Origin: JAEWSN01 sp942493335
Lineage (GTDB): Bacteria; Bacillota; Clostridia; DSM-8532
Reading direction: 5' to 3'
DNA length: 64,000 bases
Assembly (NCBI GenBank): GCA_942493335.1
Contig: OW818693.1
Coordinates: 868,001-932,000 of the forward strand
The position numbers and the translations under genes were made by a program. Below the pieces are notes generated by a model. The model was not told the origin of the DNA. It searched no databases and worked only from the letters and a program-made list of their open reading frames with translations. Of the stretch, positions 24,134-32,585 are shown piece after piece. How positions within the stretch are numbered: position 1 is the first letter of the stretch; the number at the start of each line of letters is the position of its first letter.

Positions 24134-27100
24134 TTACAGTTTCCTGTCGAACACCTCAAGGTTCACGATATCCAGCGAACCGATCATCTTGCCCATCTTC
24201 AGACAGCGCACGACGGCGCCGACCGTATCGAGGGAGGTCAGGCACGGGATGGAGCGTTCGACGGCCTTGCGGCGGATGCGGAATCCATCGCGTTCGGAAT
24301 TGCGGCCCTTCGTAGGCGTGTTGACGATCATCTTGATGGTTCCGCTTTCCACCAGGTCCATCAGATTGGGAGACGGCTCGTTCATCTTGCGCACCATGTT
24401 GGTGGCGATGCCATGCGCGTTCAGGTAATGCGCGGTCTTGCCGGTGGCATACAGGTTGTACCCGAGTGCGGCGAAGCCTTCCGCAATGGGCAGCAGTTCC
24501 GGTTTGTCGGAATCCCGCACGGTGAAGAGGATGCCTGTGCCCGGCTCCGGAAATTTGAGGCCCGAACCGACCAACCCCTTGAACACTGCTTCATCCAAGG
24601 TCTTCGCGATGCCCAGCACTTCGCCGGTGGACTTCATTTCGGGGCCGAGACTCGTATCGACGTTGTGCAGTTTCTCGAAGGAGAATACCGGCACCTTCAC
24701 GGCGATGTAGTCGGATTCCTTGTAAAGACCCGTTCCGTAGGGGAAATCGGACAGCTTCTTCCCCATCATGATGCGGGTGGCCATGTTGATCATCGGAATC
24801 CCCGTCACCTTGCTGATGTACGGAACGGTGCGCGAGGAACGCGGATTCACCTCGATGACATAGAGTTCGTTGTTGAAGAAGACATACTGGATGTTCACGA
24901 TGCCGATGACATGCAGCGCCATGGCAAGTTTCTTCGTGGTGTCATGGATTTTCTGCTTCAGCTTGTCGCTGAGCGACTGCGGCGGATAGATGGAGATGCT
25001 GTCCCCCGAGTGGACGCCTGCACGCTCCAGATGTTCCATGATGCCCGGAATCAGGATGTTCTCCCCATCGCAGATGGCGTCGACCTCCAGTTCCTTGCCC
25101 ATCATGTACTTGTCGACGAGGATGGGGTTCTCCTGTTCCTCGCGCAGGATGATGTCCATGAAATCCTTGATGTCCTGATCCTGATAAGCGATTTCCATAC
25201 CCTTGCCGCCCAGCACGTACGAAGGACGCACCAGCACGGGATATCCCAGCTTGTTGGCCGCCGTGAGGGCTTCCTGCTTCGTATAGATCGTGAAGCCCTT
25301 CGGCCGCGGAATGTTCAAATCCTCCATGATTTTTTCAAACTTCTCGCGGTCCTCGGCTGCATCGACATCCTTTGCGGAAGTGCCGAAAATCCGGATGCCT
25401 GCGTCCGCCAGCGGATTCGTCAGTTTGATGGCCGTCTGGCCGCCGAACTGGGCGATGACGCCGTCCGGTTTCTCCACCTCGATGATCTCCAGCACGTCTT
25501 CAGGCGTCAGGGGCTCAAAATAGAGGCGGTCGGATGTATCAAAGTCCGTCGAGACGGTTTCCGGATTGTTGTTGACGATGATGGCCTCGTAGCCTTCCTC
25601 CTTCAACCCCCAGACAGAGTGGACGGAGCAGTAGTCGAATTCGATGCCCTGCCCGATGCGGATGGGGCCGGAGCCAAGCACGAGCACCTTCTTTTTATTG
25701 CCGGGCCGTGCTTCCGTAACCTCGTCGTACGTGGAATAGAAGTACGGCGTCTGCGCCTCGAATTCGGCGGCGCAGGTGTCGACCATCTTGTAGGCGGGCG
25801 TGAGGTTCAGGCTCCTGCGCCGATCCCGAACGGCCTCCTTGGTCGTTTTGGCATATTTCGCGATGGTCTCGTCCAGGAAGCCCATCTTCTTTGCCTTTTT
25901 CAGGATCTCGATGTCCAGGGAGGCAAGTGTCTGCTTCTTCAGCTCCTCTTCCATCATGACGATGTTCCGGAACATGTTCAGGAAGAAGAGATCGATTTTC
26001 GTGATGTCGTGGATGTCGTTGAGATCGAACTGACGCCGGATGGCTTCCGCGATCACCAGGATGCGTTCGTCATCCACCAGATACAGTCGGTCATGAAGTT
26101 GTTCCTCGTCGAGTTCCTTGCAGAGCGGGGTTTCCAGCGTGCGGATACCAAGCTCGAGCGAGCGCAACGCCTTCATGAGCGCATGTTCCAGCGAGTTTCC
26201 GATGGCCATGACCTCTCCGGTGGCCTTCATCTGCGTTCCGAGTGTGCGGTGCGCCTTGACGAACTTGTCAAAGGGCCATTTCGGAATCTTCACGACCACA
26301 TAATCGAGCGTGGGCTCGAAGCAGGCGTAAGTCTTCCCTGTGACGGCATTTGGGATTTCATCCAGCCCATAGCCGATGGCGATTTTGGTGGCGACCTTGG
26401 CGATGGGGTATCCGGTTGCCTTGGAAGCCAGCGCGGAGGAACGGCTGACACGGGGATTGACCTCGATGACCGCGTATTCGAAACTGTCCGTCTTCAGGGC
26501 GAACTGGCAGTTGCATCCGCCTTCGATCTTCAGGGCGGAGATGATGTTCAGCGCCGCAGTGCGGAGCATCTGGTATTCCTTGTCGGCCAGGGTCTGGGAA
26601 GGAGCCACGACGATGGAGTCGCCCGTATGGACGCCCACCGGGTCGATGTTTTCCATGTTGCAGACCGTGATGACGTTGCCCTTGCAATCGCGCATCACTT
26701 CATACTCGACTTCCTTCCAGCCGGAAATGTCCTTTTCGATGAGCACCTGGTGCACGCGGGAGAGGCGCAGGCCATTCTCGCCGATGTCGCGCAGCATGGC
26801 CTCGTTTTTCGCAATGCCGCCACCTGTGCCGCCCAGCGTGTAGGCGGGACGAACGATGACGGGATAGCCGATTTCCTCGGCAAACGCGATCGCATCCTCC
26901 AGCGTCATGACGACCTTTGAGGCGATGCAGGGTTCGCCGATGCTTTCCATCGTATCCTTGAACGCCTGTCGGTCCTCGGCCTTGTGGATGGCCTCCACGT
27001 TCGTTCCGAGCAGCCGGACACCCACTTCCTCGAGAAAACCGGATTCCGCCAGTTCCATCGCCAGATTGAGGCCTGTCTGTCCGCCCAACGTGGGAAGGAT

Positions 27101-27355
27101 GCTGTCAGGCCTCTCAAGCCGGATGATGTTCTTGACGACTTCGATGTTCAGGGGTTCGATATAGACCTTGTCCGCAATCTCGCGATCCGTCATGATGGTG
27201 GCCGGATTGCTGTTGACGAGGATGGTTTCGATGCCCTCTTCCCGCAGCGCCCGGCAAGCCTGCGTGCCGGCATAGTCGAATTCGGCCGCCTGCCCGATGA
27301 TGATGGGGCCGGATCCGATGACCAGCACCCGCTTGACGTCTGTCCTTTTTGGCAT
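24134..27355 (-). CDS. carB: Carbamoyl-phosphate synthase large subunit
   Basis: Makes carbamoyl phosphate from bicarbonate, ammonia (channelled from CarA) and two ATP, for pyrimidines and arginine. The 1073-residue protein has the expected duplicated ATP-grasp structure: LVIGSGPIIIGQAAEFDYAG at the start of half one and LVLGSGPIRIGQGIEFDY near residue 560 of half two, each followed by carbamate/carbamoyl-phosphate kinase cores with EVNPRVSRSSALASKATGYP and EVNPRSSRTVPYISKVTGIP. The C-terminal allosteric MGS-like domain ends ...LDIVNLEVFDRKL. Length is normal. It follows carA by 18 nt and is the last gene of the operon. Confidence 0.97.
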   Translation of the reverse strand: MPKRTDVKRVLVIGSGPIIIGQAAEFDYAGTQACRALREEGIETILVNSNPATIMTDREIADKVYIEPLNIEVVKNIIRLERPDSILPTLGGQTGLNLAMELAESGFLEEVGVRLLGTNVEAIHKAEDRQAFKDTMESIGEPCIASKVVMTLEDAIAFAEEIGYPVIVRPAYTLGGTGGGIAKNEAMLRDIGENGLRLSRVHQVLIEKDISGWKEVEYEVMRDCKGNVITVCNMENIDPVGVHTGDSIVVAPSQTLADKEYQMLRTAALNIISALKIEGGCNCQFALKTDSFEYAVIEVNPRVSRSSALASKATGYPIAKVATKIAIGYGLDEIPNAVTGKTYACFEPTLDYVVVKIPKWPFDKFVKAHRTLGTQMKATGEVMAIGNSLEHALMKALRSLELGIRTLETPLCKELDEEQLHDRLYLVDDERILVIAEAIRRQFDLNDIHDITKIDLFFLNMFRNIVMMEEELKKQTLASLDIEILKKAKKMGFLDETIAKYAKTTKEAVRDRRRSLNLTPAYKMVDTCAAEFEAQTPYFYSTYDEVTEARPGNKKKVLVLGSGPIRIGQGIEFDYCSVHSVWGLKEEGYEAIIVNNNPETVSTDFDTSDRLYFEPLTPEDVLEIIEVEKPDGVIAQFGGQTAIKLTNPLADAGIRIFGTSAKDVDAAEDREKFEKIMEDLNIPRPKGFTIYTKQEALTAANKLGYPVLVRPSYVLGGKGMEIAYQDQDIKDFMDIILREEQENPILVDKYMMGKELEVDAICDGENILIPGIMEHLERAGVHSGDSISIYPPQSLSDKLKQKIHDTTKKLAMALHVIGIVNIQYVFFNNELYVIEVNPRSSRTVPYISKVTGIPMINMATRIMMGKKLSDFPYGTGLYKESDYIAVKVPVFSFEKLHNVDTSLGPEMKSTGEVLGIAKTLDEAVFKGLVGSGLKFPEPGTGILFTVRDSDKPELLPIAEGFAALGYNLYATGKTAHYLNAHGIATNMVRKMNEPSPNLMDLVESGTIKMIVNTPTKGRNSERDGFRIRRKAVERSIPCLTSLDTVGAVVRCLKMGKMIGSLDIVNLEVFDRKL

Positions 27356-27373
27356 GGCTCAAATCCCTCCCAC

Positions 27374-28501
27374 TTACGCGTGCTGCTTCATCAGGTCGAT
27401 GAAGGAATCAAACAGGTATCCGGTGTCCATGGGTCCCGGGGAAGCCTCGGGATGGAATTGCACCGTGAATGTCGGCGTATCGAGATACCGCACGCCCTCG
27501 ACGGTCTGGTCGTTCATGTTCACATGGCTCACTTCCGCCGTCCCGGGATTCAAGCTCTCCGCCAGCACCGCGTATCCATGGTTCTGGGAGGTGATGTAGG
27601 TGCGGTCCAGCTTCAGATCCTTGACGGGATGGTTGCCGCCGCGATGTCCGTACTTGAGCTTGCCCGTATCACCGCCGACAGCGAGCGCAGTAAGCTGATG
27701 TCCAAGGCAGATGCCGAAGATGGGCTTTTTCCCGAGCAGCTGCCGAATCTGTTCGATCTGGAAGACGCAGTCCTTCGGATCACCGGGTCCGTTTGACAGC
27801 ATGATGCCGTCGATGCCGAGTGTGAGCACTTCCTCCGCGCTTGCGGTGGCCGGGACCACGGTGACGTCGCAGCCGCGCCTGTTCAGGTTCCGGACTATGT
27901 TCGTCTTGACGCCGTAATCCATGAGGGCGACCTTCAGGGGCTTGTGTTCCGTCATGCGGCTTTCGTCGGCATGTGGTTGCAATTCGGCATCCAGCGCATG
28001 GGCGGGATATTCCTCAGGCACCCGGACGGTGACCGCCTCTACCGGGTTTGTGATGCGATAGGCATGGATGCGGGCTTCCCAGTCCTCAAACCGGAAATCC
28101 GTCTCCGTCGTGAGAACGCCGTTCATGGTGCCCTTTTCGCGCAGAATCCGGGTGAGTGCCCGTGTATCGATCCCCTCGATACCGATGATCCCGTATTTCC
28201 CCAGCCACTCTCCCAGCTGCCCCTGGTTCCGCCAGTTGCTCGGATGTGTGCTGCATTCGCGCACAATGAACCCCATCACCTGTGGTCCGACGGATTCGAG
28301 GTCCTTGTCGTTGATGCCGTAATTCCCGATGAGCGGATAGGTCATGGTGACGATCTGTCCCGAATAGGACGCATCTGTCAGCACTTCCTGATATCCGGTC
28401 ATGCCGGTATTGAACACGATCTCCCCTATGACGCTTCCCGTCGCGCCGAAAGAGGTGCCGGTAAAGATGGTGCCGTCCTCAAGTGCCAGAATCGCTTTCA
28501 T
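27374..28501 (-). CDS. carA: Carbamoyl-phosphate synthase small subunit (glutaminase)
   Basis: Hydrolyses glutamine and passes ammonia to CarB. The 375-residue protein has the CarA-specific N-terminal domain (FNTGMTGYQEVLTDASYSGQIV) and a class I amidotransferase domain with the nucleophile Cys in FGICLGHQL, plus the His-Glu pair in VQFHPEASPGP. It starts at 28501 behind GAGGTGAACG. It lies 55 nt downstream of pyrF and 18 nt before carB. Confidence 0.97.
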   Translation of the reverse strand: MKAILALEDGTIFTGTSFGATGSVIGEIVFNTGMTGYQEVLTDASYSGQIVTMTYPLIGNYGINDKDLESVGPQVMGFIVRECSTHPSNWRNQGQLGEWLGKYGIIGIEGIDTRALTRILREKGTMNGVLTTETDFRFEDWEARIHAYRITNPVEAVTVRVPEEYPAHALDAELQPHADESRMTEHKPLKVALMDYGVKTNIVRNLNRRGCDVTVVPATASAEEVLTLGIDGIMLSNGPGDPKDCVFQIEQIRQLLGKKPIFGICLGHQLTALAVGGDTGKLKYGHRGGNHPVKDLKLDRTYITSQNHGYAVLAESLNPGTAEVSHVNMNDQTVEGVRYLDTPTFTVQFHPEASPGPMDTGYLFDSFIDLMKQHA

Positions 28502-28556
28502 CGTTCACCTCAGTCATTCTTTCAAGTCTGGTCATGCTTTCCTGTCAGATCCCGCT

Positions 28557-29504
28557 TCATGTCCGGTTTTTCAGGGCCGCCTGGATGTCATCCCGCATGC
28601 GGATGGCTTCCGCCCGGGTTGCCAGGGCAAAGTCCTGCTCGCTGTGCGCCGTCTTCCAGGCGTCCTTCTGCCATGCGCACATCAGGCTGCGGGAAGCGTT
28701 CACGATCGCCCCAAGTCCATCCGGCCCGAAAGCTCTGGCGACATCTTCGGCCGTTCCGCCCTGTGCGCCATACCCGGGTACCAGGATCCACGCATGAGGC
28801 ATGCGGTGCCGCATCTCCTCGATCTGTCTCGGGTATGTTGCGCCGACCACTGCGCCGACCGGACCATACCCGCAGGCGCCGTTTCGTCCCTTGCCCCAGT
28901 CATTGACCAAGTCGCCCATCATCTCATAAACGGTCCGTCCGTCTGTCAGTGTCAGATCCTGCAGCTGCCCGGAAGAGGGATTCGAGGTCTTGACCAGGAC
29001 GAATATGCCTTTGCCGTACTTGTCGCAATCCCGGAGGAAGGGCTTTACGCCGTCTTCGCCCAGATAACCGTTGACGGTCAGCGCGTCCGCATCGAACACG
29101 GGCACTTCACCCGCCCCGTCGAGTACTGTCCGCCCGAGGAATGCGCCGGAATAGGCTTCCGCCGTGGTGCCGATGTCATTGCGCTTGCCGTCCGCGATGA
29201 CCAGAAGCCCCTTTTCGCGGGCATACCGGCAAGTCAGATCGAAGGCGCGAAGTCCTTCGGTGCCATACAACTCATAATAGGCGAGCTGCGGTTTCACAAC
29301 GGGGATGATGTCCGCCACGGCATCCATCAGGGCGAAATTGAATGCTGCGATGCTCTCGGCGGCGGCCTGAAAAGGATTCCTGCTGACTTTCGCCGCCTGT
29401 TCCCGGATATGGACCGGAATGTATTCCAATTTCGGATCCAGACCCATCACGGTCGGATTTCCCTTTGTTCTGACAGCTTGTGCAAGTCGATCGGAAAACT
29501 GCAT
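28557..29504 (-). CDS. pyrF: Orotidine 5'-phosphate decarboxylase, type 2
   Basis: Converts OMP to UMP, the last step of UMP synthesis. The 315-residue length and layout fit the type 2 (PyrF_2) branch rather than the 230-residue classical type. The catalytic Asp-Lys-Asp motif appears in LVIADGKRNDIGTTAEAYS. ATG 29504 has GGAGGAAACAGA upstream; an upstream in-frame ATG at 29522 overlaps that site. In this operon pyrF sits between pyrC and carA, without pyrD, pyrK or pyrE. Confidence 0.95.
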   Translation of the reverse strand: MQFSDRLAQAVRTKGNPTVMGLDPKLEYIPVHIREQAAKVSRNPFQAAAESIAAFNFALMDAVADIIPVVKPQLAYYELYGTEGLRAFDLTCRYAREKGLLVIADGKRNDIGTTAEAYSGAFLGRTVLDGAGEVPVFDADALTVNGYLGEDGVKPFLRDCDKYGKGIFVLVKTSNPSSGQLQDLTLTDGRTVYEMMGDLVNDWGKGRNGACGYGPVGAVVGATYPRQIEEMRHRMPHAWILVPGYGAQGGTAEDVARAFGPDGLGAIVNASRSLMCAWQKDAWKTAHSEQDFALATRAEAIRMRDDIQAALKNRT

Positions 29505-29535
29505 TCTGTTTCCTCCATTCACCGCACTATGTATA

Positions 29536-29564
29536 TTTATACACTAATAATTATTTTTATGCAA
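29536..29564 (-). promoter_or_regulatory. Possible internal promoter of pyrF-carA-carB
   Basis: TTGCAT and TATAAA with 17-nt spacing lie in the AT-rich gap between pyrC and pyrF on the minus strand, about 30 nt upstream of the pyrF start. TTGCAT is repeated twice more upstream. Confidence 0.55.
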
Positions 29565-29597
29565 CCAATCGGAATCATGTGACACTTTATGCAAACG

Positions 29598-30938
29598 TCA
29601 TGCAACCGGTTTTCCATCGCGGGCGACAATGCGCCCTCCGACCATCGTCATTTTCACGCGTCCCGCAAGATTCCAGCCGTGATAGGGTGTATTGTGGCTC
29701 CGGGAAGCGAGGGTTTCACGGTCGACGGTCCACTCATCCTCAAGATCCACCAGGGTCAGGTCCGCAGGGTAACCTGCCGCCACTTTCTTTTCCGGCAGTC
29801 CGAGCATGGCAGCCGGCGCAGCAGACATTCGATCCGCGAGTTCGGTCAAGCTCAGGATTCCGGGTTTGACCAGATGGGTCAGGGCAAGCGGCAAGGCGGT
29901 TTCAAAGCCGACGATGCCGTTGTTCGCCTTGTCGAATTCCACATTCTTTTCATCGATGTGATGGGGCGCATGATCGGTCGCGATCATGTCCAGGGTGCCA
30001 TCACGCAGACCCTCGCAGACCGCATCCACATCCCGGCGTGTTCGCAGCGGCGGATTCATCTTTGCATCCGTATCATAGCCTTCGCAGGCATCTTCGGTGA
30101 GGGTGAAGTAGTGTGGGCAGGTTTCAGCCGTCACCTTCACGCCTCGTTTTTTTGCGTCGCGGATCAGCTGGACGGCCGTAGCGGTGGAAACATGCGCGAT
30201 ATGGACGGGAATTCCCGTGTACTCCGCCAGAATCAACTCCCGTGAAACCATCACATCTTCGGCGGCGGTCGGGATGCCACGGAGCCCGAGGCGGGTGGAT
30301 ACGACGCCTTCGTTCATGGCGCCGCCTTCCGCCAGATCCGGGTCCTCGCAGTGGGAGATGACGCGCAGTCCGAACTGGGCGGCGTAGATCATGGCCTTCA
30401 TCATCACCGAACTGCTCAGGACCGGTCGGCCATCATCCGAGACCGCCACAATGCCGGCTTCCTTCATCGTGCCCATCTCGGACAGCTCGGCGCCTTCAAG
30501 TCCCTTCGTGATGGAGCCGATGGGATGCACGCGGACCACGCCTTCAGTGGCGGCCTTGTCCAGAATGTAGCGGACGATGGCCTTGTTGTCGACGACGGGT
30601 TTTGTGTTCGGCATGCATGCGATATCGGTAAATCCTCCGGCAGCAGCGGATCGGGTGCCGGAGGCGATGTCTTCCTTGTATTCCTGGCCGGGATCCCGCA
30701 GATGGCAATGGGCGTCGACCAGGCCGGGAAACAGATGCAACCCGGAAGCCTCAAGAATCTCCAGCGTGATTTCCGTTGTTCCGGTCAGGCTCCCTTCCTT
30801 CGCGATGAAGGCTCTTGCCTCTGTTTCGTCCATCCGCCCGGATACGGCGGCAATTCTGTCCCCGATGACCAGCACATCCGCTTTTACAGGCGAAGTGCCT
30901 GCCTGGATGATGGTTCCGTTCTTCAACAAAAGATTCAA
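29598..30938 (-). CDS. pyrC: Dihydroorotase, class I
   Basis: Cyclises carbamoyl-aspartate to dihydroorotate. The 446-residue amidohydrolase has the HxH metal site in LVDAHCHLRDPGQEYKED, the CMPNTKPVVD stretch, later His residues in ISHCEDP and PVHIAHVSTA, and the catalytic Asp in IATDHAPHHIDEK. Length and sequence fit the class I (Bacillota-type, PyrC/AllB-like) branch, and its operon position supports the dihydroorotase role. Its start overlaps the pyrB stop by 4 nt. Confidence 0.94.
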   Translation of the reverse strand: MNLLLKNGTIIQAGTSPVKADVLVIGDRIAAVSGRMDETEARAFIAKEGSLTGTTEITLEILEASGLHLFPGLVDAHCHLRDPGQEYKEDIASGTRSAAAGGFTDIACMPNTKPVVDNKAIVRYILDKAATEGVVRVHPIGSITKGLEGAELSEMGTMKEAGIVAVSDDGRPVLSSSVMMKAMIYAAQFGLRVISHCEDPDLAEGGAMNEGVVSTRLGLRGIPTAAEDVMVSRELILAEYTGIPVHIAHVSTATAVQLIRDAKKRGVKVTAETCPHYFTLTEDACEGYDTDAKMNPPLRTRRDVDAVCEGLRDGTLDMIATDHAPHHIDEKNVEFDKANNGIVGFETALPLALTHLVKPGILSLTELADRMSAAPAAMLGLPEKKVAAGYPADLTLVDLEDEWTVDRETLASRSHNTPYHGWNLAGRVKMTMVGGRIVARDGKPVA

Positions 30939-31861
30939 TGCTCTTCCCTCCCCGTCAGCAGATAAAGGATGGCCATACGGATGGCGACACCGTTCGTGAC
31001 CTGCGTATCAATGACCGATTGCGGACCGTCCACCAGGGATGTGGGCATTTCCACGCCTCGGTTCACCGGGCCTGGGTGCATCCACAACGCACCGGGTTTC
31101 GCTCCGGATACATTACCCGGGTTGAGTCCGAAGAAACGGGCGTACTCGGCGGCGGACGGGAACAGCGCTTTCTTCTGCCGTTCCAGCTGAACGCGGAGGG
31201 ACATGACGACGTCCGCGCCTGCAACTGTCTCCTCGATGGAATGGCAGACGGTTGCACCCAACTGATCGATGCCGGGCGCCATCAGGGTTGTCGGCCCAAA
31301 GACACGGACTTCAACGCCCATCTTCTTCAGGCAGATCAGGTTGCTGCGGGCCACGCGGCTGTGCAGGACATCGCCCAGAATGGCCACTGTCATGCCCTTG
31401 ATGTCCCCGAGTGCTTCCCGCATCGTGAACAGGTCGAGCAGCGCCTGGGTGGGATGCTCGTGCATGCCGTCCCCGGCGTTGATGACCGAAGCCTTCACAT
31501 TCTTTGCCAGATGGGCCGGCGCACCGGAATTTCCATGGCGGATGACGATGATGTCCGTTCCCATCACATCGAGCGTGCGCCCCGTATCAATGAGTGTCTC
31601 CCCTTTCGCCACGCTGCTGGAGGCAACCGCTACATTCACAGCCTGCGCTCCCAGGTATTTCGAGGCGAGTTCGAAGGAAACGCGCGTACGGGTGCTGTTT
31701 TCGTAGAACAGCGTCATCACGGTGCGGCCCTGCAGGTAATTGGATTTCTTCATGCCGCTGGTGACGATCTTCTTCATGTCGACTGCGGTGTCGAGGATCA
31801 ACAGGATTTCCTCCGGAGAAAGGTCTGCGATGCCCAACAGGTCTTTGGAACGGAGTTTCAT
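30935..31861 (-). CDS. pyrB: Aspartate carbamoyltransferase, catalytic subunit
   Basis: Joins carbamoyl phosphate and aspartate, the committed step of pyrimidine synthesis. The 308-residue protein has the carbamoyl-phosphate site YENSTRTRVSFELA, the HPTQALLDLFTM motif, and MSLRVQLER with the aspartate-binding Arg. There is no pyrI regulatory-chain gene next to it, so feedback control must differ from E. coli. The start at 31861 has AGGAAAGGGTGAGGGC upstream. The gene is preceded by a 240-nt leader with an intrinsic terminator and a leader reading frame. Confidence 0.96.
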   Translation of the reverse strand: MKLRSKDLLGIADLSPEEILLILDTAVDMKKIVTSGMKKSNYLQGRTVMTLFYENSTRTRVSFELASKYLGAQAVNVAVASSSVAKGETLIDTGRTLDVMGTDIIVIRHGNSGAPAHLAKNVKASVINAGDGMHEHPTQALLDLFTMREALGDIKGMTVAILGDVLHSRVARSNLICLKKMGVEVRVFGPTTLMAPGIDQLGATVCHSIEETVAGADVVMSLRVQLERQKKALFPSAAEYARFFGLNPGNVSGAKPGALWMHPGPVNRGVEMPTSLVDGPQSVIDTQVTNGVAIRMAILYLLTGREEH

Positions 31862-31876
31862 GCCCTCACCCTTTCC

Positions 31877-32074
31877 TCATGTCATTGAAAAGTATGGATG
31901 CCCTTGAATGGAAAAAAGCATAAAAAAAATGGAAAGACTTGCGTCTTGCCATTTTGGAAACAATAATTCCGTTGATTGAGAATCGGAAACGAAAAACGGA
32001 AACAGCGAACCCGGTGGGGTTGAAGGGATATCCGCGATGCCGGGAGGGGTCATGTGACACATGGCCTGCTGCAT
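31877..32074 (-). CDS. Candidate pyrL-type leader peptide upstream of pyrB
   Basis: A 65-codon frame starts at an ATG preceded by AAGGAAACGTACC and ends with TGA 15 nt before the pyrB start. It crosses the whole leader terminator hairpin. Just before the hairpin it holds U-rich codons (LFPFFVS, then FFMLF inside and after it). In E. coli pyrBI a leader peptide of this layout couples translation to attenuation: at low UTP, polymerase pauses in the U-rich stretch, the ribosome catches up, and it prevents the terminator from forming. The reading is by analogy; the peptide itself resembles nothing recognised. Confidence 0.5.
   Translation of the reverse strand: MQQAMCHMTPPGIADIPSTPPGSLFPFFVSDSQSTELLFPKWQDASLSIFFMLFSIQGHPYFSMT
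31922..31955 (-). terminator. Leader attenuator (intrinsic terminator) of the pyr operon
   Basis: On the minus strand AAAATGG-C-AAGAC pairs with GTCTT-T-CCATTTT around a GCAA loop and runs into eight Ts, 60 nt upstream of pyrB. It lies between the pyr promoter and pyrB, so it can act only as an attenuator. Confidence 0.85.
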
Positions 32075-32107
32075 GGTACGTTTCCTTTCCTCAATTGCTT
32101 TCATGGT

Positions 32108-32136
32108 ATGATATCATGACCCAGTGAAAGTGTCCA
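32108..32136 (-). promoter_or_regulatory. Promoter of the pyr operon
   Basis: TGGACA and TATCAT with 17-nt spacing on the minus strand place the start of transcription near 32101, giving a leader of about 240 nt. Confidence 0.8.
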
Positions 32137-32266
32137 GATGGAAAAATAAATAAAGAGTGCATTCGCCTGCACCATGAAAAAGGCCGCTGTTCCGGGGGGA
32201 TACCAGCAGCCGAGATCATTTCGCGCGTACATCCGTCCGATCCTTCTGCGCTCCACCCTTCGATTC

Positions 32267-32295
32267 TTCTCAGAAATGGCTTCGCATGGTATAAT
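32267..32295 (+). promoter_or_regulatory. Promoter of the repeat-protein operon
   Basis: TTCTCA and a perfect extended TGG-TATAAT are spaced by 17 nt. Transcription should start near 32302, leaving a 5' leader of about 280 nt before the gene at 32586. Confidence 0.7.
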
Positions 32296-32401
32296 TCATT
32301 CCAGTCTTCAGCTTATGGATCATCTGATGATTCATAGGCTGATTCAGGGAATGGAATCATTGTCTCTTCGAAAACAGACGAATGCAGATACAGGCGAAAA
32401 G

Positions 32402-32463
32402 CGGAAAGCCATCTTTCCTGAAAATCATGCACGCGATAGGAAAAGGTTAGCAGATGGGCTCCG
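32402..32463 (+). other. Structured hairpin in the leader of the repeat-protein operon
   Basis: CGGAAAGCCATC and GATGGGCTCCG pair with one small mismatch, and the enclosed sequence contains a second TTTCC/GGAAA stem. There is no T-run, so it is not a terminator. I could not match it to a known riboswitch core. The rest of 32137-32585 shows nothing else apart from the promoter. Confidence 0.45.
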
Positions 32464-32585
32464 ATAACGGAATTAATAGTTTTCGAAAATGGCGAAAAGC
32501 CTTTTCATGAATACTTTTCAAGACGAATCCCGCCTTTATCCGACCAAAGCGGCTCCGGTCCGAGAAAACAGAAGGTGGAAAACAC

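Noticed and set aside
23945..26920. An open frame of 991 codons on the plus strand, antisense to carB
   Set aside because: Long antisense frames are expected opposite GC-rich genes with strong third-position bias; carB motifs are unmistakable and the plus frame is rich in Asp/His/Val without a family match.
31866..32060. A second Phe-rich frame in the pyr leader
   Set aside because: It has no Shine-Dalgarno sequence, unlike the frame at 31877-32074; kept only as a possibility.
32174..32467. 97-codon plus-strand frame upstream of the repeat-protein genes
   Set aside because: It spans the promoter at 32267-32295 and has no ribosome site.
32302..32585. c-di-GMP riboswitch in the repeat-protein leader
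   Set aside because: The conserved GEMM core (GACGCAAAGCC with its paired loops) is not present; only a generic hairpin is seen.
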